Assembly (NCBI RefSeq): GCF_030035675.1
Contig: NC_084482.1
Span: 231,355,943-231,419,942, forward strand
Direction of reading: 5' to 3'
From: Rhineura floridana
Taxonomy: Eukaryota; Chordata; Lepidosauria; Squamata; Rhineuridae
DNA: 64,000 nt
Under the pieces are notes generated by a model that saw nothing but the letters and a program-made list of their open reading frames with translations, ran no database searches and was not told the origin of the DNA. Positions 9,882-18,662 of the stretch are shown here, piece after piece. Every line of letters starts with the position of its first letter. Positions within the stretch are counted from its first letter, which is position 1. Position numbers and translations under genes: made by a program.

Positions 9882-12775
9882 GGGATAAAGACCAAAGAAA
9901 TGATGACATTTTAAAAGGGGTAGGCCTAGAAGTAGGCATTGTGAGAGCAGGGGCACAGGATATAAATTCAGAAGAGCAAAATTACCACAGGCCAAACCAC
10001 AAGTGCCAAAGACACTTGAAGAGAGACACTGCTTACAAGTGCCTGTACGCTAATGCTAGGAGCCTGCAAACCAAGATGGGAGAACTGGAGTGCTTGGTCT
10101 TAGAGGAGAGCATTGATATAGTGAGCATAACGGAGACCTGGTGGAATGGAGAAAACCAGTGGGATACGGTTATCCCTGGATATAAACTATATTGGAAGGA
10201 CAGGGAAGGACGCATTGGTGGCGGAGTTGCTCTATACGTGAAAGAAGGCATTGAATCCAGCAAGCTCGAAACCCCAAAAGAGGCAGACTCCTCCACAGAA
10301 TCGTTGTGGGTGGTGATACCATGCCCCAGGAGGGACTTAATACTGGGAACGATCTATCGTCCCCCTGATCAAAATGCTCAGGGAGACCTTGAGATGAGAT
10401 ATGAAATTGAGGAAGCATCCAAACTAGGAAATGTGGTAGTAATGGGTGACTTCAACTACCCGGACATAGACTGGCCACATATGTGTTTTAGTCATGACAA
10501 AGAAGCAAAATTTCTAGATATTCTAAATGACTATGCCCTAGACCAGTTGGTCATGGAACCGACCAGAGGAACGGCAACCCTGGACTTAATCCTCAGTGGG
10601 GACCGGGACCTGGTGCGAGATGTAAGTGTTGTTGAACCGATTGGGAGCAGTGACCATAGTGCTATTAAATTAAACATACATGTAAATGGCCAATTGCCAA
10701 GAAAATCTAACACGGTCACATTTGACTTCAAAAGAGGAAGCTTCACAAAAATGGGGGATTGGTAAAAGGAAAGCTGAAAAACAAAGTCCAGAGGGTCACA
10801 TCACTCGAAAATGCTTGGAAGTTGTTTAAAAACACTATATTAGAAGCTCAACTGGAGTGCATACCGCAGATCAAAAAAGGTACCGCCAGGGCCAAGAAGA
10901 TGCCAGCATGGTTAACGAGCAAAGTCAAGGAAGCTCTTAGAGGCAAAAAGTCTTCCTTTAGAAAATGGAAGTCTTGTCTGAATGAAGAAAATAAAAAGGA
11001 ACACAAACTCTGGCAAAGAAATACAAGACAATAAGGGATGCTAAAAAAAGAATTTGAGGAGCATATTGCTAAGAACATAGAAACCAACAACAAAAAATTC
11101 TATAAATACATTCAAAGCAGGAGACCATCTAGGGACGCGATTGGACCCTTGGATGATAAGGGAGTGAAAGGTGTACTAAAGAACGATAAGGAGATTGCAG
11201 AGAAGCTAAATGAATTCTTTGCATCTGTCTTCACAGTGGAAGATATAGGGCAGATCCCTGAACCTGAACTAACATTTGCAGGAAGGGATTCTGAGGAACT
11301 GAGACAAATAGTGGTAACGAGAGAGGAAGTTCTAGGCTTAATGGACAATATAAAAACTGACCAATCACCGGGCCCGGATGGCATCCACCCAAGAGTTCTC
11401 AAAGAACTCAAATGCGAAATTGCTGATCTGCTAACTAACATATGTAACTTGTCCCTCGGGTTCTCCTCCGTGCCTGAGGACTGGAAAGTGGCAAATGTAA
11501 TGCCAATCTTCAAAAAGGGAACCAGAGGGGATCCTGGAAATTACAGGCCAGTTAACTTAACTTCTGTCCCTGGAAAACTGGTAGAAAGTATTATTAAAGC
11601 TAGATTAACTAAGCACATAGAAGAACAAGCCTTGCTGAAGCAGAGCCAGAATTCTTTGAGAGTGTCAACAAGCATATAGATAGAGGTGATCCAGTGGACA
11701 TAGTGTACTTAGACATTCAAAAAGCATTTGACAAGGTACCTCACCAAAGACTTCTGAGGAAGTTTAGCAATCATGGAATAAGAGGAGAGGTCCTCTTGTG
11801 GATAAGGAATCGGTTAAGAAGCAGAAAGCAGAGAGTAGGAATAAACGGACAGTTCTCCCAATGGAGGGCTGTAGAAAGTGGAGTCCCTCACGGATCAGTA
11901 TTGGGACATGTACTTTTCAACTTGTTCATTAATGACCTAGAATTAGGAGTGAGCAGTGAAGTGGCCAAGTTTGCTGATGACACTAAATTGTTCAGGGTTG
12001 AGGGATTGCAAAGAGGTCCAAAAAGACCTCTCCAAACTGAGTGAATGGGTGGAAAAATGACAAATGCAATTCAATATAAACAGGTGTAGAATTATGCATA
12101 TCGGAGCAAAAAATCTGAATTTCATATATACACTCATGGGGTCTGAACTGGCAGTGACCGACCAGGAGAGAGACCTCGGGGTTGTAGTGGACAGCACGAT
12201 GAAAATGTCGACCCAGTGTGTGGCAGCTGTGAAAAAGGCAAATTCCATGCTAGCAATAATTAGGAAAGGTATTGAAAATAAAACAGCCGATATCATAATG
12301 CCGTTGTATAAATCTATGGTGCGGCCGCATTTGGAATACTGTGTACAGTTCTGGTCGCCTCATCTCAAAAAGGATATTATAGAGTTGGAAAAGGTTCAGA
12401 AGAGGGCAACCAGAATGATCAAGGGGATGGAGCGACTCCCTTACGAGGAAAGGTTGCAGCATTTGGGGCTTTTTAGTTTAGAGAAAAGGCGGGTCAGAGG
12501 AGACACGATGGAAGTGTATACAATTATGCATGGCGTTGAGAAAGTGGATAGAGAAAAGTTCTTCTCCCTCTCTCATAATACTAGAACTCGTGGACATTCA
12601 AAGAAGCTGAATGTTGGAAGATTCAGGACAGACAAAAGGAAGTACTTCTTTACTTAGCGCATAGTTAAACTATGGAATTTGCTCCCACAAGATGCAGTAA
12701 TGGCCACCAGCTTGGACGGCTTTAAAAGAAGATTAGACCAATTCATGGAGGACAGGGCTATCAATGGCTACTAGC
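9818..12775 (+). pseudogene. CR1-C copy 1 ORF2: endonuclease and reverse transcriptase, frameshifted
   Basis: ORF2 should nick target DNA and reverse-transcribe the element RNA. The APE-type endonuclease blocks are CLYANARSLQTK, ITETWWNG, GDFNYPDIDW and GSSDHSAIKLN. RT blocks include KSPGPDG-like SPGPDGIHPRVLKEL, YLDIQKAFDKVPH, ESGVPHGSVLGHVLFN (motif B, with H where other copies have Q) and FADDTKLFRV. Frame changes occur at about 10,755, about 11,035, about 11,650 and about 12,000. There is also a TAG at 12,655-12,657 where copies 2-4 have CAG. The frameshift near 10,755 is shared with copy 4. No ATG precedes the endonuclease in this frame. Confidence 0.85.
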
Positions 12776-12987
12776 CGTGATGGCTGTTCTCCGCCACCCT
12801 AGTCAGAGGCAGCGTGCTTCTGAAAACCAGTTGCAGGAAGCCTCAGGAGGGGAGAGTGTTCTTGCACTCGGGTCCTGCTTGCGGGCTTCCCACAGGCACC
12901 TGGTTGGCCACTGTGAGAACAGGATGCTGGACTGGATGGGCCACTGGCCTGATCCAGCAGGCTCTTCTTATGTTCTTATGTTCTTAT

Positions 12988-13395
12988 CTCTGTCACTTGA
13001 GGCTCAGGTAGCCTTGGTGGCATGGAGTGCCTTCTACCAACTTTGGTTGGTAGCCCAACTAAGTCCCTATCTGGACAGGGATAACCTGGCTTCAGTTGTC
13101 CATGCTCTGTTAACCTCCAAGTTAGATTACTGCAATGCGCTCTACGTGGGGCTGCCTTTGAAGACGGTTTGGAAACTGCAGCTGTGTAAAATGCAGCAGC
13201 CAGATTGGTAACAGGGACCAGACGGTTTGAACATATAAAACCGATTCTGGCCTGCTTGCATTGGTTGCCTGTATGCTTCCAAGCTCAATTCAAGGTGCTG
13301 GTTTTGACCTATAAAGTCTTACCCAGCTTGGGACCACAATACCTGATGGAACACCTCTCCCGATACGAACCCACCTGTACACTACACTCAATTAT
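12988..13395 (+). mobile_element. L2 LINE fragment (RT C-terminal region)
   Basis: The plus strand encodes LVVHALLTSKLDYCNALYVG-type L2 blocks, GLPLKTVWKLQL, LHWLPVCFQAQFKVLVLTYK and GPQYLMEHLSRYEPTC. A frame change lies near 13,190. It begins exactly at the CR1-C 3' repeat, so the CR1 probably inserted into this L2. Confidence 0.75.
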
Positions 13396-13930
13396 TATCC
13401 AACGGATAATCTGAAATGCATTGTGGGTCATATCTGCAAAACAGGGGTGCCAGGAAGGGCACTTTCAATGGAGTTATTTTAGCAGTAGGTATTTGGCAAC
13501 AGGTTGTGAAAAGAGACAGAGACAGAGAGACAACTGTAACAAAAATTTCCTGTCTTGTTCCTCCATTTAAGGTGGAGAGCCCAGTACTTATGCACAGCTG
13601 GAATTTACAAACCTAGGATGGATCCTGTCTGACAGGAACACGACCCTTTCCACTGTCAGAGGGCAGCTCGCATCCCCTCCCTCCCTCCCACCCTAAATTA
13701 GCCCCCTGTTACCTGCAACACGAGACAGTGCTGGAAGATGAGACCCCCAGGGCAGAAGGCACTCACCGAGCTACTGGGGAAGAACAAAGGACAAGTACGA
13801 GTAGCACTGTGACTAATGATGCAGCTGGGTCAAAGCCGAATGGAAGCCCAGAGGCTGATGCGCACAGATGCAAAAGAAGAGTCCAGAGTTGTGCGACGCA
13901 CACAATAGGAACATGGGATGTGAGAATGTG
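13396..13930 (-). repeat. Duplicated flank of the zinc-finger genes (third copy)
   Basis: From GGAGTTATTTTAGCAGTAGG at about 13,462 to about 13,890 this matches 60,958-61,370, upstream of the second zinc-finger array. It also partly matches 51,170-51,200 plus 52,306-52,400. It therefore looks like the 5' flank of a lost third zinc-finger gene. On the minus strand it contains TTGCAG|GTAAC, a good splice donor (about 13,710-13,722), with the same donor at 61,195 in the other copy. An untranslated first exon is possible but not shown. Confidence 0.55.
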
Positions 13931-13944
13931 AGACAATAACAAAT

Positions 13945-14002
13945 GAAACCCTACAATTCTTTGCTACACAACCATCTCGAATTCAGGTTTTCATAACATG
14001 TT
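13945..14002. mobile_element. LTR family A, terminal fragment (fossil)
   Basis: The last roughly 58 bp of LTR family A (ATTCTTTGCTACACAACCAT, ending TTTTCATAACA), as at 22,978 and 63,229. It is the last known repeat before the LINE-free island. Confidence 0.5.
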
Positions 14003-14393
14003 CCTCTTTGTTGAAAGATGTCTTATTTCATTGCTGCTTCAAGTGAAGATGGTCAGTAAGCAGACTAATAAAACTTACTCCAACAAATTATTAAAGTTAA
14101 ATCCCCAAGGGTGATCTGTTCCTTCTAACCTATGCCTTCCAAAAAGATAAAAATCAAAAATCCTTACCAAAACAAGTAAAAACCTATTAAAATACCATAG
14201 GAATAAAAGGTTCCTAAAAAGTGGTCTAACCGGGTATAAAAGTGAATAAAAGGATGAGAAAAAAAGGGACACTTCCACAAATCAGGTCCAATTCCAGGCA
14301 TAAGTCATAAAACCATAAAAATCCACCCAAATATCAACACCCTAAAGGGACAAGGTAAGTAGTAATACTAGACCACCTCACGTCAAACAGCTA
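14003..14393. other. No gene recognised; AT-rich left part of the island
   Basis: About 390 bp of A-rich sequence with several AATAAAA words at 14,160-14,260 and no convincing reading frame. A 67-codon hydrophobic minus-strand frame (14,075-14,278) is unsupported. Confidence 0.4.
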
Positions 14394-15043
14394 CGCCCCG
14401 CCCCTTTTGAATTTGATGGGTGACGTCAGCAGAAGGCCCACCCCGGAAGGCCCACCCGCCATTTCCGTTTCCCCTGATGACCTCACCGGATATCCTGTCC
14501 CCCAGAAGCCCCAGCCCTCATGCCCCACCCTGGAAATGGTAGCCCTGTGACCCCCCAGGAGCACGTGGCCCTCATTGGATCAATGGGCGTATTTTTACTC
14601 AAATGGGGTCTTGGATTGGTCCCTATAGGGGCATGTGACCCCTCTATGAGCACGTGGTCTCCAGGGGGACCAAACTGAAGAGGTTTAAAACCCAAAGGTG
14701 AAAGCAGGGTGCCCAAAATGCACCCCAAAGGGGTGCATTTCCACCCCCTCTCCAGACTGCTCCCTATAGGGGCATGTGAACCCTCTATGAGCACGTGGTC
14801 TCCAGGGGACCAATCTGAAGAGGTTTAAACCCCATAGGTGAAATTAGGGTGCCAGAAATGGACCCCAAAGGGTTCCATTTCCACCCCCTCCTCTCCAGAA
14901 CAGCCCAATAGGGATAAGTAACCCCTCTACAGCTACGTCACCCAAGGGGGGAGGTTTTGAATCCCTAACCAATCAAGAGAGGGGATGAAGAAACCTGGTC
15001 AGAAGTGCATTTTGCAAGCCCAGACACGGGCTGAGGATCGAAC
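14394..15043 (+). promoter_or_regulatory. Promoter/enhancer-like block with three 141-bp tandem repeats
   Basis: A GC box (CGCCCC, about 14,394-14,405) and a perfect CRE palindrome TGACGTCA (14,421-14,428) lie ahead of a tandem repeat. Its unit starts CCCTATAGGG at 14,621 and 14,762 and, decayed, at 14,903, each 141 bp apart. Units carry an E-box CACGTGG, a GACCAA/CCAAT-like word and GAGGTTTAAA. A half-CRE ACGTCA lies at about 14,935. The block ends at the ATG of the three-exon gene at 15,044. The binding-site names are inferred from sequence words only. Confidence 0.55.
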
Positions 15044-16057
15044 ATGGAACCAGCCAGGACCCCATCGAGTCCTATGGAATTAACTATACAGCCACCCGTA
15101 GAGAGTCCTAACCATCGAAAGCGTTTTATTAGCACAAGTTCTAATGAAGATGAACGTTTTTCACCAACTAAACTGCTAAAAGAGGAAGAGAAGAGCCAAA
15201 TGTGGAACAGCATGTTGGAGGCCATTGCAACAGATAACACTGTAATGCTGGTAAGATTTAAGTGTAAACTACATGCATGGAGAACTGCAAAATATAGGAG
15301 GGGGCAAAAAATGTGAAAACATGTCCTTACTTTTCTAGGGATCTTCAGTAACTGAAAACTCTGCTGAAGCTAGCTCCCTGCCATGTCCAACAGCCCTGTG
15401 GAAGACGGTATCAACAAAAAACATTCACATGCAGGTTTGTAGAGTGATTATTTGCATGGTGTATTATAAAAACAAACAAAGTTATGTGTTTGGTTTTTTC
15501 TATTTTTTTTTCTTTTTTAGAACTCTGCAGATCTGACAAGAAATCATCCCAGGCATATCATCCTTAGAAGCATTCTTGGCATTCAAACCCATGAATCAGA
15601 CAATATTTTACCAAGAAAACGGAAGGCAGCAATGAAATGCATTGTCAGAGCAGCTGTGTATGCCATTTTGAAGCACTGTTTAATGCAAAATATGTATGAT
15701 ACTTGTGAGGAGTACCTAATTCAAGCCCCAGGTCAGAAATCACATGAATGTCTGAACTGGACAAAGCCTGTCCTTTCTAGAATGTTGAGAATTATATGTG
15801 GAAAGATCTGTTTTAAAAGTGTGCTACATGTTGTTATCATAACAGCTTACAGTCTGAATTGTCTTGTTCTAACACAAGAAACTGTTGATGAAGTATTAAA
15901 CCTTGTTACCAAAGTAGGCCGTTCCCAAAAGTCTGTCAAAGTTGTTGAAAAGATACTGAGAGACACTGACCAGTCATATCTAAGCCACATTTTAAATGTT
16001 ATTAAGAACAGAAGTTACAAAACTTTTCTTACATCTCTCAATGAATCTTCTGAATAA
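15044..16057 (+). CDS. Unrecognised three-exon gene, 279-codon open frame
   Basis: Three exons are open in one frame with canonical GT-AG ends: 15,044-15,250, 15,339-15,434 and 15,521-16,057. The introns are 88 and 86 bp, both in phase 0, with good polypyrimidine tracts (TTACTTTTCTAG and TTCTTTTTTAG). The predicted protein is 69+32+178 residues. The N-terminus is Ser/Pro-rich and charged (PNHRKRFISTSSNEDE). The middle holds LPRKRKAAMKC, a possible nuclear signal. The C-terminal part looks alpha-helical and cysteine-rich (RMLRIICGKICFKS, VLHVVIITAYSLNCLVL). The stop TAA at 16,055-16,057 overlaps AATAAA at 16,053-16,058. I do not recognise the family. An open frame across two short introns suggests either a working gene or a young insertion. 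The layout after a CRE-bearing tandem-repeat block resembles a viral early gene, but no homology is claimed. Confidence 0.6.
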
Positions 16058-16850
16058 AACGTTCTATTTGGAAACTTAGTGTCTTTTTCTTTCTTTTTAA
16101 AAAATAAATATGTAAATACATGACTCCTCTGATGGAACACCTGAATGGTTAAATTAGGACTGGGCTTACGGGTGGGGGCTAATCATTCTCACCATTCCTG
16201 CTTTAATGCCAAAAGTAAATAAATATATTGGATGCTGCCCATGAGCAGCTTCCTAGGATTTAATCCTATATGGATATTTTCTCCTAGGCCTTAATTCAAT
16301 CAGGGGAAATTACAGTTTAAACAGAATAAATGTACAGAAACTGTTTTTATATCCCTTTAGGTAAATCTTTGAAAACTATAATATAGGGGTACCTGAGAGC
16401 TAAAGAAGCTGCCCCCATGTGTAGCATGTCTGTAAGATGTAGGGTTTTTATACTGTATAATATGAATGAACTGTGTTAAATTCAGGGTTACCAGAAAGCT
16501 ACAGCTATAACAGCCCCCAACAACAAAAAATGCCACTCTGCATCATACCTGTAATATTTAGGAACCAACTGCAGATCATAGATACCCAGTTTAGCAGTGT
16601 TTTTCAGGATGTAAATATCCATGGTTATTTATGTAAAACACGGGGTTTTGCAAGGCATCCTAGAAACCAGCCATCCGTACAGTGTAAGGTCCAGGGAAAA
16701 ATGACTGTGACCACATGGATCAGAAGAAAAAAAATGGCTGTGACCACATGGTATGGTCATATGATTCTAGAGGAGATCACCTGGTATTGGAATTGGCCAA
16801 TACAGGACGCTCTCTATAGGTAAAAAAAATAGCAGTTCTCCAGGATGTAG
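16058..16850. other. Intergenic part of the island
   Basis: No coding region is supported. The 116-codon frame at 16,473-16,823 has no recognisable feature. From about 16,700 there are two near-copies of CTGTGACCACATGG and a TTGGCCAATA (CCAAT) word at about 16,793, probably part of the promoter that follows. Confidence 0.4.
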
Positions 16851-16852
16851 TG

Positions 16853-16946
16853 TAAACCAATCACAAAGCCTTGGTCTGCATACATTAGGTGTGGTGATAT
16901 AAAAGAGCCTACACAGCTCAGGATCTTTCTCTTTTACCTGGCATTG
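16853..16946 (+). promoter_or_regulatory. TATA/CCAAT promoter with short leader exon
   Basis: CCAATCA lies at 16,857-16,863 and TATAAAA at 16,898-16,904, about 35 bp apart. A start site would be expected near 16,928-16,932. The sequence then reaches GCATTG|GTGAGT, a strong splice donor with intron start at 16,947. The next good acceptor (TTTTTCCCCGCAG) ends at 17,039, giving a 93-bp intron. This is an inference from consensus words; RNA evidence would decide. Confidence 0.5.
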
Positions 16947-16967
16947 GTGAGTACCCTCTATTGTTTT

Positions 16968-17512
16968 TCTAGCATGATTTAATAAGTTTGAGGCCATGTG
17001 GCTGTTTCTAGCCCTTTTTAAATTTCTTTTTCCCCGCAGAGGCTGCTTCTCTCTGCAAACACTCTTTAATCTTCTAAAAGGTAATTGTTTATTTCATTAA
17101 TGCGATGCATAGTTTAAATGTTGTATAGAAAAGTCCACAGCATTTATTTGCAGCTATGTACATTTTCCTAGCACGTTTTAATAAGTTTGAGGCCGTGTGG
17201 ATGTTTCTAGCCCTTTTTAAAATTCTTTTTAAAAAACTTTTTCCCCTGCAGAGCCTGTCTCTCTCTGCAAACATTCTTAAGCTTCTAGAAGACAATTGTT
17301 TATTTCATAAATATGATACATAGTTTAAACATTGTATAGAAAAGTCCACAGCAATTATTTGCAAGTATGTACATTTCTTCCTAGCACGATTTTAAAAAGT
17401 TTGAGGCTGTGCGGCTGTTAGCGCTCTGCTGCAATAACATGGTTTAATTTTACTTTTCTTTTTAAATATAGTATAGAAAAAGCCCCCAGCATCATAAAGA
17501 GAATGTCTACAA
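16968..17512 (+). repeat. Three tandem units of about 205-212 bp, each with a 40-41-bp exon-like segment
   Basis: Units begin with a (C)TAGCA(T/C)G...AAGTTTGAGG word at about 16,970, 17,172 and 17,384. Each contains a pyrimidine tract, an AG and a short segment: 17,040-17,080 (followed by GT), 17,252-17,291 (followed by AC in place of GT) and, in the degenerate third unit, 17,472-17,512 (followed by GT). The segment is 41, 40 and 41 bp long. This looks like exon duplication by tandem repeat, giving alternative leader exons. Confidence 0.45.
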
Positions 17513-17662
17513 GTAAGCTCTTTTTTTTTGTCGTCAAGTTTGCACCATATAGTTTATTTCTGGTCCCTTGTGAAGAATTCCCCCATTTTTCCACAGATTC
17601 TGTTCTTCAGGGTGGGAAAGCATCAAAGACAATGCAGCAAAATTTATCCAATCTGTTTGAAG
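17472..17662 (+). CDS. Possible small spliced reading frame downstream of the TATA promoter
   Basis: Exon 17,472-17,512 contains ATG TCT ACA A just before GTAAGC. An 84-bp intron ends at CCACAG (17,596), and exon 17,597-17,662 continues the frame (MSTNSVLQGGKASKTMQQ...) to GAAG|GTAAT. Read-through of the next intron or use of the acceptor near 17,777 both give a stop within a few codons, so the product would be only about 27-28 residues. It may simply be an untranslated or regulatory transcript. No family is recognised. Confidence 0.3.
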
Positions 17663-17784
17663 GTAATTAATGCATGTTTATATAAAGAAATCCTCAAAAG
17701 GCACGAGGTCTAAAGACCGGTGCATAAATTATAGGAGACCTTCTGAATGTTATGGGGCTTGTACATTTATTTCTCAGCTAGAAA

Positions 17785-18240
17785 TTAAACTGGGTATATT
17801 AACCAATGCAATGAGTAATAAGTCTTGAATAAGTCCATGATTCTGATCTTCACATTGTGGAAAGGTCTCTCAAAATGCTTAACAAAATCGTATTCCTGCA
17901 ATAAAGATAGAGAGTATTTATTGTTATGGCTGAAGGCAGCTAATTTCTCAAACTTAAGAACAATATATTTTTGTCATACTCACCCATCCTTCATTTTCCA
18001 AGATCCATTCTGATTTTGTACTCGTGATGTATGCTGTGATGTAATGCGTAAGCTGATCCTCATTGCTTTGTGTCAGAGGAACTCCACACATCTGTAATTT
18101 TTTAGCGATAATACCACCAAACATCGGGATTGTTAAAAGACGACCCCAATTTGATTTTCCATCAGCAAATACTGATTCTACCACACGACCATAAGTATCG
18201 CATGCTGCCTCTATAGATTTAATATCAAGAGAGTTCAAAT
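17785..18240 (-). CDS. BCL2A1-like (BFL1/A1) gene, C-terminal two exons
   Basis: Anti-apoptotic BCL2-family proteins bind BH3 ligands at mitochondria. Exon A (18,240-17,984) encodes the BH1 region with VFADGKSNWGRLLTIPMFGG, then IIAKKLQMCGV, and reaches BH2 as EWILENEGW. There TGG|GTGAGT gives a donor at the BH2 tryptophan, the conserved intron site of this gene family. Exon B (17,895-17,785) continues EYDFVKHFERP, like the ENGFVKKFE of BCL2A1, and ends at TAA 17,785-17,787 after a hydrophobic tail. The intron is 88 bp, far shorter than I would expect of a host BCL2A1. The N-terminal part (BH4/BH3 helices) is not visible: the exon abuts repeat C at about 18,241. The closest match from memory is avian/reptilian BCL2A1. 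The gene is convergent with the plus-strand unit above. Confidence 0.7.
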
Positions 18241-18241
18241 A

Positions 18242-18662
18242 CAGCCAGCTCAGCTCAGGGGAGAGGCAGATGGGATGGGGCAGAGCTGCAGCCTCCGATC
18301 TGGAGGGTCTGTGGGAAGGGCCGCTTAAGGGGGGTCCTAGCCCTCTCCCACCCTCCCCTCTGCTCCCCATTGCATACTTTTGTCTCAAGGCTGTCCCTGC
18401 GCAACCCCACTCTGCACACAAAGAGGGGCTCCTCCAGCGCTTCCGGCCTGCATTTCTCAGAGTGTTAACCCTTAAAGTGGCTGAAGGTCCTTGGCTGCTT
18501 CGCAAGGAGAGCGAGGGGAGGTGGGAAGCCCCTTTCTGTCCAGTGACCCTTCTCCATATTAAAAATAAAAATGCCATGCACGTTTTTATAAAAAGGGCTT
18601 TGAGGGAACAGCTTAGGGTAGCCTACACCCTCCTTTCCTTTACCCGTTAGATTTCTCTGTGC
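18242..18662 (-). repeat. Unclassified GC-rich repeat C
   Basis: Its reverse complement matches 39,508-40,000 over most of its length, from AGAGAAATCTAAC to GAGGCTGCAGCTCTGCCCC and GAGCTGG. The family is unknown. Both copies lie directly against other coding remnants (the BCL2A1-like exon here, the copia fossil there). Confidence 0.55.

Larger units (their letters stand above)
8908..12986 (+). mobile_element. CR1-C copy 1: near full-length CR1 LINE
   Basis: One of four copies of a CR1 subfamily here (others at 28.8, 33.2 and 52.6 kb), all on the plus strand. Order: short leader, ORF1 (zinc-ribbon, coiled coil, acidic linker, SGNH esterase), ORF2 (AP endonuclease, reverse transcriptase), then a 3' UTR ending in CCACTGGCCTGATCCAGCAG and tandem TTCTTATG. 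It starts at the same place as copy 3 (AATAAACCTTAAACAAAACT just before ORF1). Its ORF1 and ORF2 both carry frame changes, so this copy is dead, but it is full length in layout. Confidence 0.9.

Noticed and set aside
15044-16057. Assigning the three-exon gene to a betaherpesvirus immediate-early protein
   Set aside because: Only the layout (CRE-bearing repeats followed by short-intron exons) is similar. I see no sequence match, so it is left unnamed.
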